Source: Hemileia vastatrix
Lineage: Eukaryota > Basidiomycota > Pucciniomycetes > Pucciniales > Zaghouaniaceae
DNA: 64,000 bases
Direction: 5' to 3'
NCBI GenBank assembly: GCA_030280995.1
Contig: JASXTE010000064.1
Location: 1 to 64,000, forward strand
This document shows, in pieces, positions 35,971 to 47,700 of the stretch (within the stretch, counting starts at the first letter, position 1; every line of letters begins with the position of its first letter). The position numbers and the translations under genes were made by a program. Under the pieces are notes generated by a model that saw only the letters and a program-made list of their open reading frames with translations, was not told where the DNA came from and made no database searches.

Positions 35971-36347
35971 TCAAGTGGGTTTAGCTGGTTGAGTAGTGTT
36001 AGAAGGTACAGATGTCGAATTCTTCCCGGGCTTATCGCAAACACCGATTATGTAAGGGATGGACCAGAAGGATCGGCTAAAACTACAGTTATTAGAACAA
36101 CAAACACTATTGCTCATACAAAATCGACCTGGTTCATCGGAACACGTACATTTTTTGGTGTTCGAATCGCAATTCTTCGACCAACACTGCCAATCTGCAA
36201 AACAGGATGACCCTTGTTTCATAAAAAAGAAGGACTTGATGACGAGGGAGAACTTTTGTTAGTTTTTTTACACATCAAACACATACAGCTTACCTCAATT
36301 GTGATGACACAATAAGCCAAGAGGAGTAGTAAACTAAAAGACTTCAT
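35971..36347 (-). CDS. Small secreted cysteine-rich protein, about 105 aa, two exons
   Basis: Exon 1 is 36347..36294 and encodes a signal peptide (MKSFSLLLLLAYCVITIE). Exon 2 ends at 35971. Its acceptor is either just before SFFFMKQ or 18 nt earlier; both keep the frame. The mature part has ten cysteines in the pattern C-x5-C-x4-C-x6-C-x-C-x7-C-x6-CC-x3-C, plus a late C. That resembles small disulfide-knot, dickkopf or EB-type modules, and a Thr/Pro tail follows. Function cannot be assigned: defence peptide, signalling inhibitor and venom-like peptide are all possible. A TATA box sits upstream. Confidence 0.75.
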
Positions 36348-36397
36348 TTCAATCTTTCAGATATTTTATTGGTATGATTTTCATACGAGATTCAGCC

Positions 36398-36405
36398 TTT
36401 TTATA
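36398..36405 (-). promoter_or_regulatory. TATA box of the cysteine-rich gene
   Basis: TATAAAAA on the minus strand, about 50 nt before the ATG. That is correct spacing for a short 5' UTR. Confidence 0.6.
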
Positions 36406-36902
36406 CAAGTTCCATCGAGTTATGCTCCTGATTGAAAGGACAATTTAACTTGAATGACACAATGAGCTAAATCAATTAATACGAGACCGAACGGTCAATT
36501 TAAATCTGTGTCAGAAGATTATTGCCAGTTTTACCAAGATAAACATTAGTAACTGGAGTAAATTTCTTGCAGATGGAGAAAGAGTTTTACTCCATTCGTG
36601 GCTGGTTGATTCAAATACATCATCATCTTTTACGTTTAAGTATGCTTCGACATTATGTTAGTCATTTAAAACTATTATTAAAAGCACATTCATGGTGTAC
36701 TGGCAACTGTTGAACCATGGATGCAAATTACCAGCCACTCAATGTAAACTAGATTTAGTTGACTATGAATCCATGAACAGTGAGAAACTTTCCACTACAG
36801 CTATTTGGTTAAATGATATTCAATTAAGCACAAAAATCCTGATCATTCGAATAATATACAATTGAGAGCTTTATTCATGATATATGATCAATCCTTATTT
36901 AT
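36406..36902. other. Intergenic, TAF6 3' flank
   Basis: No gene is seen. A minus-strand AATAAA (36870-36875) lies about 30 nt past the TAF6 stop, and the TAF6 stop itself overlaps an AATAAATAAATAA run. Confidence 0.55.
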
Positions 36903-38555
36903 TTATTTATTGTTGTCTCCTTGATTGTTTGAGGATTTAACAACAAATTGGTGTGACTGAATAGCTTGTACCTGTTTGTTCAAAATAAGAATTTTTGTTA
37001 CCGGCGTTGACCCACTGTTTGATGTGGTGATGGCATTCGCGTTTAATGTACCGATGGTAGGTGTGATAGTTCTTTGTACAAGAGTGGTTGCTGAACCAGT
37101 GGGAGATGGCATAGAATTAGTCGATGCATTTCGAGCCTTGACTACATCCGCGTGTATAAGAGGACCGAAAAGAGGACCAAACTCTTGTTTGTACTCTTCC
37201 AAAATGTCCGGTGGACTTCTCAGTGAACGTAGTGTAGTTGGGATGACTCGAGAGATGAGCTTTTTAATATGATCGAAGGCAGTCTTGGTTTCAGCAATGG
37301 ATGAATCTCGTGTAGATGAAGAATCACTGAAACGTTCACCGATCGCTTTAATTCTCCTCAAAATAAGTGTTCTCTGGACGTCCGGCCCAAGTTCACATAG
37401 GGCAGATAAAGCGCCATAAACTGATGAAAGATGTACATTATTGTCTATTGCTTTAGTTAGTGTTCTTGTAAGTCGTATTTGAATACAATTAGTTGAAGTG
37501 TTATATGTTTTAGATGTTTGAGCCAGCAATCTGGCAGCAAAGTCGCGTAAAGCCCAGTGATTGTCGACTTCTGGCCTAGTACATAGCTGTTTCGATACAA
37601 TACAAGTGACAATGGTAGGCAGAATTTCATGGAGATATTTTTCAAGATACAAAGATGGGTTATCCAACATAGCTTTAACCATTCTCATAAGATAAATAAG
37701 GAGAGCCAAGTTGTTTTGCACAACATTCACTTTAACACCTTCCGAGATGAATGTACAAAGGCGAGGTAACATTTGATGAAGACCACTGTCTAGAGCCAGG
37801 GAATGAAGTGCCTCGGCTCTTCGTGCTTCGTCGGATCCAACACAGGCTTCAGTAATCTCTTTGTAATAAAGTTGTTGCTCTACTGATAACTCGTGTGTTG
37901 CATACTGTTTCAATTTGACTGTTTCCAATCTTTTACGACGGAGGATGGCTGCATGAGAAGCAGCTGAACCAGTTGTATTAGTTGATGAATTAGATGATGA
38001 AGCCTTTCCTTGAACAGCTAGGAGAGGATCGATGGATTCTAATCTTTGTTCTTGCTTGGAAACTGGAGGAGGATTTTCAGGTATGGCAGGCTGTTTTCCT
38101 TCGATACACAACCAGTGAGAACGAAGTGCTATCTCAGGAGGTAATTTTGGTAGATTTGGATTGGAAGCTAATTTTAACAAATCAATTTCTTTTTCAGCAT
38201 CTTGGAATATTAACTCACGACCACCACCTGATGCCATTCTAAAAGGCAAACCGGCTTCAGTTGGATCAATCGAAAATCCATAAACCGGCTCGATGTTGAG
38301 ACATCGCAAAGCATAATCGATGTCACCGGGTATCAATTTTTTTCTTTTTCCTTTAATTTGAAATTTTGTACTTTCGTTGACGACTGTTTTAAGTCGTTGA
38401 GTCAAATGATCAGCCAGAAATTTGGCAGCAGTATCACCTAAATTGCTTATTCCAACAGACTCAGCAATTAACTTTATGGATTCGGTTGTGAAGTGAGGAG
38501 GTGCACTTGTAATGGTTGCACTAGCGGAAGAAGAATTGTTCCGAGTTGATGACAT
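36903..38555 (-). CDS. TAF6: TAF6, TFIID subunit 6, 550 aa, intronless
   Basis: TAF6 is a TFIID and SAGA-type subunit that pairs with TAF9 through a histone fold (family knowledge). Residues about 22-88 are the H4-like histone fold (ESIKLIAESVGISNLG, AAKFLADHL, PGDIDYALR). RELIFQDAEKEIDL comes next, then the diagnostic HWLCIEGKQPAIPENPPP at 147-164. A Ser/Asn/Thr linker leads to the conserved C-terminal HEAT-repeat domain (about 215-430; QQLYYKEITEACVG, RPEVDNHWALRDFAA). Length is close to fly TAF6. The last 70 residues are low complexity. It is divergent from SLD5 and shares a short promoter with it. Confidence 0.96.
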   Translation of the reverse strand: MSSTRNNSSSASATITSAPPHFTTESIKLIAESVGISNLGDTAAKFLADHLTQRLKTVVNESTKFQIKGKRKKLIPGDIDYALRCLNIEPVYGFSIDPTEAGLPFRMASGGGRELIFQDAEKEIDLLKLASNPNLPKLPPEIALRSHWLCIEGKQPAIPENPPPVSKQEQRLESIDPLLAVQGKASSSNSSTNTTGSAASHAAILRRKRLETVKLKQYATHELSVEQQLYYKEITEACVGSDEARRAEALHSLALDSGLHQMLPRLCTFISEGVKVNVVQNNLALLIYLMRMVKAMLDNPSLYLEKYLHEILPTIVTCIVSKQLCTRPEVDNHWALRDFAARLLAQTSKTYNTSTNCIQIRLTRTLTKAIDNNVHLSSVYGALSALCELGPDVQRTLILRRIKAIGERFSDSSSTRDSSIAETKTAFDHIKKLISRVIPTTLRSLRSPPDILEEYKQEFGPLFGPLIHADVVKARNASTNSMPSPTGSATTLVQRTITPTIGTLNANAITTSNSGSTPVTKILILNKQVQAIQSHQFVVKSSNNQGDNNK

Positions 38556-38804
38556 GATGAAAATAAAGATTAAACAAAATATTTAGGTTGAAATTAGTCT
38601 AATAAACGCGTTGTGTTGTCCCCGAACGACCAGCTTGATTTGCAGCCAAATGAAATTGGCCTAAAGATAGAGCCACGGTTGCTTGTTTAACAGAGCCATC
38701 TGATGATTGTAGCAATATGTTGTTATATTTCTCCCGCTCACACTTGTGGACAAGAAATAACAGCCACAGCTGAGACCATTGGGTTAAAACTTGACCTCAT
38801 CAAC
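38556..38804. promoter_or_regulatory. Bidirectional promoter between TAF6 and SLD5
   Basis: The two housekeeping genes start 249 nt apart on opposite strands. There is no TATA box on either side, and a local CG-containing segment (AACGCGTTG, near 38608) is present. This arrangement fits a TATA-less bidirectional promoter. A Met at 38703 in the SLD5 frame falls inside this spacer but is less likely to be the start. Confidence 0.55.
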
Positions 38805-39506
38805 ATGGCTCAATCTTCAACCCAACAAATATCTTCCAATGTACCTTTAGAAGAATTAAACACTGATAATGGTATTGACCTAGACTCACCTTATGGAATA
38901 TTCAAACGGTTGCTTCAAATTGTTCTAAATGAAACAACAGCACCAGAATTACTCAATTATGAAGAAATTATCGTTGAAAATATTGTTGACCAAATTGAAC
39001 ATATGAATAGTAATCTGGAAAAACATAGGAAAAAACTAGAAAAATTTTGTATTGAAAATCATCAATTAGAACTTGAGCGCTTTCGTTACACATTAGGTAA
39101 GTACTATCGGACTAGGCTAGAAAAAATTGAACGTAACTGTAACTATTTGGTTCGGACTTTAAAAACGGATCGACCAACTGCTGAAAGATTGATGTCACCG
39201 AATGAAATCAAATATTTGGATAGATATGTCACGTCAATTGAAGATCATTTAAATCAAACTGTCCTTACACATATGCCTGAAAATATGCGTTCCTTCAAAT
39301 TGTCAGATATACCATATAATGAAACGATGGAAAATAATGCCACTTATGTCTTTGTTGAAGCATTGGAAAATACATCAATTTCAGTCGATGATCCTATCAT
39401 GGGCCAAGATGTTGTTGATTTAAAAAAAGGGTCCAAATATTTTCTACCTTATTCATCCATTCGACTTGAACTATTGTCTTCATCTGCAAAGATTGTACTC
39501 CTATAA
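38805..39506 (+). CDS. GINS4: GINS complex subunit 4 (SLD5), 233 aa, intronless
   Basis: SLD5 is part of the GINS tetramer in the CMG replicative helicase (family knowledge). The helical A-domain shows IFKRLLQIVLNE, APELL, VDQIEHM and ELERFRYTLGKYYRTRLEKI. Linker helices YLDRYVTSIEDHL and LTHMPENM follow. The C-terminal small B-domain has VDLKKGSKYFLPYSSI and ends in KIVLL, matching the human protein's layout (223 aa). The start at 38805 was chosen for length. An upstream in-frame Met at 38703 would add 34 residues of unlikely sequence. Confidence 0.93.
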   Translation: MAQSSTQQISSNVPLEELNTDNGIDLDSPYGIFKRLLQIVLNETTAPELLNYEEIIVENIVDQIEHMNSNLEKHRKKLEKFCIENHQLELERFRYTLGKYYRTRLEKIERNCNYLVRTLKTDRPTAERLMSPNEIKYLDRYVTSIEDHLNQTVLTHMPENMRSFKLSDIPYNETMENNATYVFVEALENTSISVDDPIMGQDVVDLKKGSKYFLPYSSIRLELLSSSAKIVLL

Positions 39507-41728
39507 TTATTTAAATGTTAGCCATTTATGCTGAATGAAATGATCTGGCTTGATTGATTAATAATGAATTGATTCAAGTTTCAATCTGTTTACTATTTAG
39601 GTATTTATTGAATTGTTTGTAATAATAATTTTCGATTCGACCCACTCATGATATTAATGATTAAATTGAATTGACTGGTTGTCTCGAAAACAATCTATGA
39701 TCTATAAATTTTACTTGGAGTCATTTATTGATGCATTTGACCCTCTCGTCTGTCATAAGTTGAAACTTCTAACTTGGTTCGATCCAACTAAATTAAGTCT
39801 ATTGATAAAACTAAAATATAATACATCTAGTTTCAACTGGACAATCAATTGAATTTGTGATGCATTTGGTGAAATTTTCTTACATCTAATCATAGGTATA
39901 TTTTGTATGGCTGTTAATCTTGTCCTCTGCCCTTAAACCTTATTGAAGAGAATTGTTCAGAGGATTTTCATCAAATGGAATTTGTGACCGCCCAAAAAGG
40001 TCGAAGGTTGACGCATTGTCAGACAGATCAACAGTTATGTCATCCATGTCATTTGGTGGGTCAGACAGTGTGGAGTGAAACAATTATTTTTTTCTCTTGT
40101 CATTTACTCACCCCGAGTTTGAGAGTTCACGGCAATGCAAAGGGACTTTTTGCACCAATTATAATAATCACCAGTATCTGTGCAAATTTTTCCTCAGCTT
40201 GTGTCTGTCATTTGCATTGACAGTCAGTATCCTTTCTTTCTGTGAAAATTAGTCATGCTTATCCCATTATTCGCCATTTAAATTTTTGGATGATCATTTA
40301 CTTGGCAAGGCAAGAAAGGTTTTACTTTTTCCATGCTTGACAAAAGTCCAAGAAAGGCAAAGTATTTTTTCTCCTCGCATTTCACATAATCTTCCAGCAT
40401 GGACGACAATTGAATCAGCCAAATCACCCAAATCATCCTAACGATTTCCATGTCATCATCCAGGAAGTTGACTAGTTGATAAGTCAACATGTTGTTCTTT
40501 GTTTTAACAAACTTTCCAAGTCATAGGTCATTTGATTGAGGTCTTTCAATTGCTTTCTTGATGGACACATTGCACGTCGCACATCGCAAATCGAACGCAA
40601 ATCGAACATCACACATTGCATCAATCGTTACTAGTAGACCGATTAAAAAGCAAAACAAACAAAATCTGGTCCCGCAAAGACATGGCGTCATTGTCCGCTA
40701 CACCAGGGTTGCGAAATGCACACTCGTAATTGCACAATTAAAGAATTCGACTTTTCGCTTGACTTGATCCATGAACAGGTTGACTGGTCCATGTCTTCTT
40801 CCATCTTTCAATCATGTCATTGTGGTGAATGACATCGAACTCTCTCCCTGTCAAAGGTTAGGTTGGAAAGGATTGTGTCGAAGAGGAAAGTCAGTCCGAT
40901 TGTCTGACAATTGTCAGTCTCTAGTCAACTTGACCATTGTCAAAATGGTGAAATGGAGACTTATCAAGCAATTATGATTGCCTGTGAAAATCACATCTGG
41001 CTCAACAGGAAATGCTGCAGTAGATTCGCCAAGGTTGGCCTGTCGTCATTGGAAGATGAAACAGCCGAATAGCGAAACAGCAAAACAGCCAAAAAGACAA
41101 AGAGACAAAAAAGCTCGCTCAACTTTAAACTGCAGAAACTATTCACAAACAACCGAAATTGTTTCCAGTCCTACTTGATTACAGTTGCAATTTCTTCCTG
41201 TTGTATCCTTCTGTCCTCGTGTCTTTGCCTTCTTGTCCAATGTAGTGTGTTGAGTGTGTTAAGGATTTTGAGGATGTTGATTGAGCAAAGTGTCGTCCCT
41301 TGTTTTCGGCGAGTCTTCTCTTTTCCTCTCGAACCATGAGCAAAGTGTAAAGTGTAAAGTCAGTAGTAAACTCTCATTTGCGATTCGCCAGGTGCATTTT
41401 TTACCTGTTCGATTGACTGCCTTTGCCTTTTCTTTACATCTCAAGGTTTGTTCTCTCTTATTTTTCTTCTTCTTTTACTTCTTTTTCCTCTTTTTCCTCT
41501 TTTTCTTCTTATGCTTCTTCGGTCGACAATTTGCTGCTGCAGTTGACGAAAAGAAACTACAAGCATAACATTCGACCTCCCACTCACACAGGTTTCCTCC
41601 TCCTGTCTCTTTTACAACATCTCTTTCTCAATCTGCATAATGCACTGTGCTCACTGCTTACAGTGTCATTTCTTCCCAACATCGACATCAAGAGCAACGC
41701 ATCTCACCTGTCGCAGCCACTTGTTACC
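39507..41728. other. 2.2 kb intergenic region and FASN upstream region
   Basis: No recognised gene is present. It should include the fatty acid synthase promoter and 5' UTR, perhaps with a 5' non-coding exon. A pyrimidine-rich tract lies at about 41459-41515, and 7-bp repeats of GTAAAGT type lie at about 41341-41362. A cluster of degenerate ATCGCAAATCGAAC-like repeats lies at about 40570-40620. Confidence 0.5.
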
Positions 41729-44700
41729 ATGGATGCGGCTGCTGTTGCTAAAGCTGCTTCAGAACATGCAAAGAAAACTGCATCCGAAGAACCATCTCGA
41801 GAATCTTGTTACCTTCCACTTAGAACGTGGGACGAGGATATCGTCATCTCTGGAATTAGTGGTCGTTATCCCGATTGTGATAATGTAGACATATTCTGGA
41901 ACAGTTTGATTAATGGTGAAGAACTCATCACCATCGACGATCGAAGATGGCCTGTTGGTAAGTAAGAGATTTCTATCATCCTTGTCCATTCTCTCCTACC
42001 TTTCTCATGGACAGTTCTTGGAATTTTCATTGGTTTCATCTACTTTTCAACTTGTCATAAATACTGAGACTCAAAGTGCATCCATAATGCGTCCTGCCAC
42101 AGATTCCCGTCTCTTCTCTTCTCTATAACTTGTTCTTTACTTGACTCCTTTCACCTGTCTCGCGAAAAAATCATAAATGACTTTTATGGACACCTGCTAA
42201 GGGTGACAATTCAGTTGATTTAACCTTTATGAAAAGTCACTTGTAAGGTGTGCAAGTGTATCTGAGATGAATTCAATTTAGCCCGAGTTAAAAGTTACAA
42301 GTTAGAATGATCATTCCACCTTTCGGGCAAAAAATTGAACAGCGAGTATTTCCGTATTTCCGTTTGGGCTGAAGTCCAAGAGTGAAATGCACAAGTTTTT
42401 TATTCTATTTAAATGAGCTCGAGCTGAGAAGAAAGGCAAAAGTTGAGGAGATTCTGAGGTGTCATGTGAGTTTTCGGTGTAAAGGTAGATAAAGTAAAAA
42501 AGAAATGGATGAGTTTATTGGGTGCAGTGACACTCAGTTGATGATTGGTTGAGTTAGCATTGACGTTAGTCACTCGCATCCGATCCTGTCGTAGTCACTT
42601 AACATTCCAAGCAAAATAATCCATCCGTGGCAGACATCGCACCCTTGATATGCTTGACTAACACGAGTAACTTACTACTCACTACTCACTACTCACATGT
42701 TGCTACTTATGACTTACGACTCACCTCTGACTACTTGTTGATACTTGACAGAGTATTTGGGAACTCCTTCTCGTCAAGGAAAGATCAAGAGCATTCACAA
42801 ATTGGACTATGAATTTTTTCGCATGAAGCAAGAAGATGCTAATTGTCTGGATCCTCAAATTCGCTTGCTCCATGAAACATGTTACGAAGCTATCGTTGAT
42901 GCTGGTCTTGATCCAGTGCAATTGCGAGGAACACGTACAGGTGTTTTCATTGGTCACTGTTACGACGATACCGATTCAGCTCAAAGAGAAGATGCTAGCA
43001 AAGCACCGGCCTTCAAACAATTCGGAGCATCACGTGTATCATATGCATTTGACTTGAGGGGTCCAGTTATGTGCACTGATACGGCTTGTGCTTCATCTTT
43101 TAGTGCCTTTTTCAAGGCAGTGGCTGCAATTAGATCTGGTGATGCAGATGCTATGTTAGTATGTGGAGCAGCCATTCACTTGAGTCCATTCACGGCAGTT
43201 GCCTTTCATAATTTGAAAATGTTATCAGATGATGGTCGATCCAAATGTATGGATGCTAATGCTGATGGGTACTGTCGATCGGAAGCAGTCATTTCTGTTC
43301 TATTACAGAAAAAAGCTGCTGCCAAGAGAATTTACTCAACGATAGTCAACACACGTACAAACACCGACGGATACAAAGCCGAAGGAATCACTTTTCCTTC
43401 TTACTCAGCTCAAAGACGACTGATGTTGGAAACTTACTCTGAGGCAGGAGTCGATCCGAAAAGTGTTAAATACGTAGAGGCTCATATGACAGGAACACCA
43501 GCCGGTGATCCAGTTGAATCAGCAGCAATTCTTGATGTCTTTTGTCCTGAAGACAGAAAAGATCCTCTCTTGGTTGGCTGTTTAAAATCCAACATGGGAC
43601 ATACCGAGGGTGCATCAGGTACTTGTGGAATTACCAAAGCTTGTCTTGTCTTTCAACGGCGAGAACTACCACCCAACTTACATTTGAACACACCAAATCC
43701 TCATATCGAAGGGTTAAAAACAGGCGCTCTCAAACCTGTGGTTGAACGAATGCCTTTCCATGACTCCATCATTGGAGTAAACTCTTTCGGTTTCGGTGGA
43801 TGCAATGTCCATGCTATTCTTCGAGCAAATGAAAAAATTCAATCAGATGAAGACTATGACTTGTTTGGATCATCAACTTTACCTTACCGACTGGTTCACT
43901 TGTGCAGTCGAACTAAAGAATCGATTGAACAAATGATGGACGACTTTATGAGTGACAAAAAGCGCATAACTCGTGGATTTTTATCTCTCATCAGTGACTA
44001 CAGTAAAACACCCGTAGCATCTGGAATGTACGCTCGAGGTCAATGTATTTTAGACAAAGAGTCTAATTTGGTCTCCCGACAAATGCATTTGACAAAAGAA
44101 CAAAAACCTCTGTGGCTCGTATTCTCAGCCTTGGGTTGTCAATGGCCTGGAATGGCCAAGGACTTGATGCCACTCGAACCATTTGCTCAATCAATCTACA
44201 AATCAATGGAAATCGTAAAGAAACACAATCTTGGTGTTGATTTGGAAAAAACATTGCTTGACCCAACAGCTAAGATAGATGATTTGATTTCGGCATTCTT
44301 GTCCATTGTCTCCGTTCAAATCGCGTTGACTGATTTACTCTATTATTTGGATCTGAAACCCGAGGGTATTGTTGGTCATTCAGTCGGTGAAATTGCAGCT
44401 GGTTATGCTGACGGCTGTGCTGACCATGAACAGACTCTTTTGTGTGCATATGGAGTGTCCAAGAACGCCATCGAACACACCAAGAAGAAAGGTGCAATGG
44501 TCGCTGTTGGTCTGTCTTGGGATTCGATGAACCAAAAACTTCAAGAAATGGACAGTAAAATTCGCGAAGAAGTTTTCATTGGTTGCAACAATTCGCAAGA
44601 CACAATCACACTGTCTGGTGCAGCTGAATCTATCGGCAAAGTGGCCGACATTCTTGCTAAACAGGACATTATGGTCCGTGAAATTGATTGCGTTGGAATT

Positions 44701-47700
44701 CCCTTTCACAGTCCTCTTGTTGAAGATTGCTATAAACCAATGCAGGCAGATCTTTCAAAAGTTTTCGCCAATCCTAAACCTCGATCATCTCGATGGCTTA
44801 GTACATCGATTCCAGAAGAAAAGTGGCATCAGAAAGAATACAAAGATCTAGGTCCCAACTACTTCCCTGACTCGATGCTTTCACCAGTTAAATTTGCTGA
44901 AATGTTTCAGTACATGCCTAAAGATGCTGTTGTAGTTGAAGTTGGTCCACATGCAATGTTGTTGTCACTTCTGAAAAGAGGTTTAGGACCAGATGCCAGT
45001 TGTGTTCCTCTGTCACGAAAGAGGGATCTCACAAACGGTTCCAAAGGACCCAACTCGGACAATTTGCAACTTCTTTTGTCATCAATTGGTGCTATTTATG
45101 CTCGTGGACACAATCCATCCATTGACAAATTTTATCCCAAAATTGAATACCCAGTACCTCGTGAAACAGCATCAATTTCACCATTGATTCGATGGGATCA
45201 CTCGAAAGATCTACATGTCACCAAATTCCCAGATCACTTCAATGTTCTTAAAGGAGACCAAGTGGCCACTTTTGACTTGATGGAACCCCATGCACAATTT
45301 TTGGCTGGGCACACAATTGATGGCAGAATACTCTTCCCAGCAACAGGTTACTTGTGGATCATTTGGCAACGATTCGCAATGTCCGAAGGAGTCAATTCAT
45401 ATGAAGATTGTCCCATCGAATTTTTCAATGTTAAATTCCATCGAGCAACTATGCTGCCCAAACAGGGTATGACCAGTTTCACCATTCGAAATATGCCAAA
45501 TTCAAATTCATTCACCATCACAGAAGGAGGATCAGTTTGTGTCACTGGATTCGCAAGAATTCCAGAATCTGCTTCATGTGACGATTTGATCGACATGATT
45601 GATCCACCCATTGACGAACAGTCATTTACAATGACCACAAAAGAACTTTATAAAGAATTTAGAGTGAGAGGTTACGATTATGGTCCAAGTTTCCAAGGTT
45701 TGGTTGAGGCTTCATCAGATGGATCACGGGGTAAAATCAAATGGCTGGGTAATTGGATTTCTTTCACTGATTCCATGCTACAATTGGCCATCTTGGGCAA
45801 GAAGGACAGAGGACTTTTCATTCCAACTTTCATCGAATATATGAAATGCGACGTCAAAAAACTTCTGAACGAAGTAAAATCATGTAAAAATGAAATGGGT
45901 GAATCAATCCTTGAAGCTCGATTTGACAAGGAAATCAGCGCTGGTTGTTCAACAGGAATGGCGATTAAAGGATTGAAAGCATCACCTGCACCTAGAAGAT
46001 CTGTGCAAACAGCAACAGTCGAATCATTCCAATTTGTCCCTTACGATGAATTGAACATTGAAAATCCAATTAATTCTAACGAAGTCGATAAATTGAAAAA
46101 ATACAGCAATTATTGCGAACGAATGCTTCGAATAGTCCAGACAAACAATACAAATGGTCTAAGAGAAGCAATTGAAACTGATGAAAGTCTCAAAATTCTT
46201 CTCGAGTCAAATGAAGAAAAACATATTTTGGCAAAAACACTCTGGGAAGTTATTCATGCTCGTGATGAAGACAAATCAGTTGTTCTAACTGACGTTTTAC
46301 GCGAATCACTTGAAAAAGTGTCCATGCAATTGAATGAAGATACCTTAATCAAAACTGTATTGACATGTGAAAAGTTACTTCGAACTCAAATCGATGTTGT
46401 AGCTGAAAATTGTCCTTCCAAGAAGATCAACATTGTTGAAGCTTTGCGATCCAATCCAGTATGCAATGAACTTTACGAATTGATCGAGTCAACTGGTATC
46501 CAAGTTTCTAACTATCAAATTCTCCATCCAGACTATGAAACTGTTGGCAATAAGTTTGGAACTGAATGCTCTCCTCTCCCAACTCATGTGTCAGCTAATT
46601 TAGATTCTGATTTATTTGTCTACACTCATGATTCAGCTCGACTTATTTGGAATCCATTGAAAAAAATGACTAATGAATTTGAACTCGAATCATTTTTGGG
46701 ATCAGTTGCCAACTCTATCAAAGTTGGTTCATTCATCTTGGTTCTTTTCCGGTCACAAGTTACGTCAGTTGAAAAAGAAATTAATGTAACAATTCCATCT
46801 GAATCATATGAAAGCGAACTCAAGTCACCCGAATTTTTTGACAACCTTTTCAGCCCATTAGGACTATTAACCATTTCCACCAAATCAACAGTCAATGGAT
46901 ATCATTCAATGTTGTTTAGAAAACCAGCTGCTAAGGTTCAATCAGCTGAGGAAGGATCTGATGAACCTAAGGTACAGTCGGATGTACCAGTGACCGTTGA
47001 GGTCAAATTAAATGACTACTCATGGGTGGAAGAGATGAAGTCACATTTGGTGGACAAGGAAGGCGAAGGCGACAAAGATAAGCGTAAACATTACAAAGTT
47101 TGGTTGATCGCTCGAGATTCCCAATTCAGTGGAATCATCGGCATGGTCAATTGTTTGCGTCGAGAAATGGGCTCTGAACGTATCAGATCAGTATTTTCTC
47201 CTCCTTCAGAACATAATGGTAAATTGGACCCCGATAATCTGGTAACACCAGAAATAATTAGCAGAGATCTTGTAATAAATGTATACATGGATGGACAATA
47301 TGGAAGCTTCCGTCACTATCAACTAGATTCAGTAGAAACTTGGGCCGAAACTGAACATACATATTTGGACGTTGCAACTAAAGGTGATCTGTCTTCTTTG
47401 CAGTGGATCGAAGCAGATCACAAACATTGGCCAAGTTTGCCAGATGAATCTAAGAATACAAAAGATCTACTCTGTCACATTTACTATTCTTCACTCAATT
47501 TCAAAGACATCATGGTTGCCACTGGAAGAATTCCAGTAGATGCTTATCCAGCTGAATTCATGGGTACAGGTCTCATTGGCATGGAATTTTCGGGCAAAGA
47601 TCAACATGGTAACCGAATTTTGGCCTTTGCACCGTCTAAATCAATTGCAACTACTATTTTAATGCCTGAACATAATTTCATGTGGAAAGTTCCCGATCAC

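Noticed and set aside
35845..36262. Plus-strand frames opposite the cysteine-rich gene
   Set aside because: Shadows of the real minus-strand gene, which has a signal peptide and cysteine pattern.
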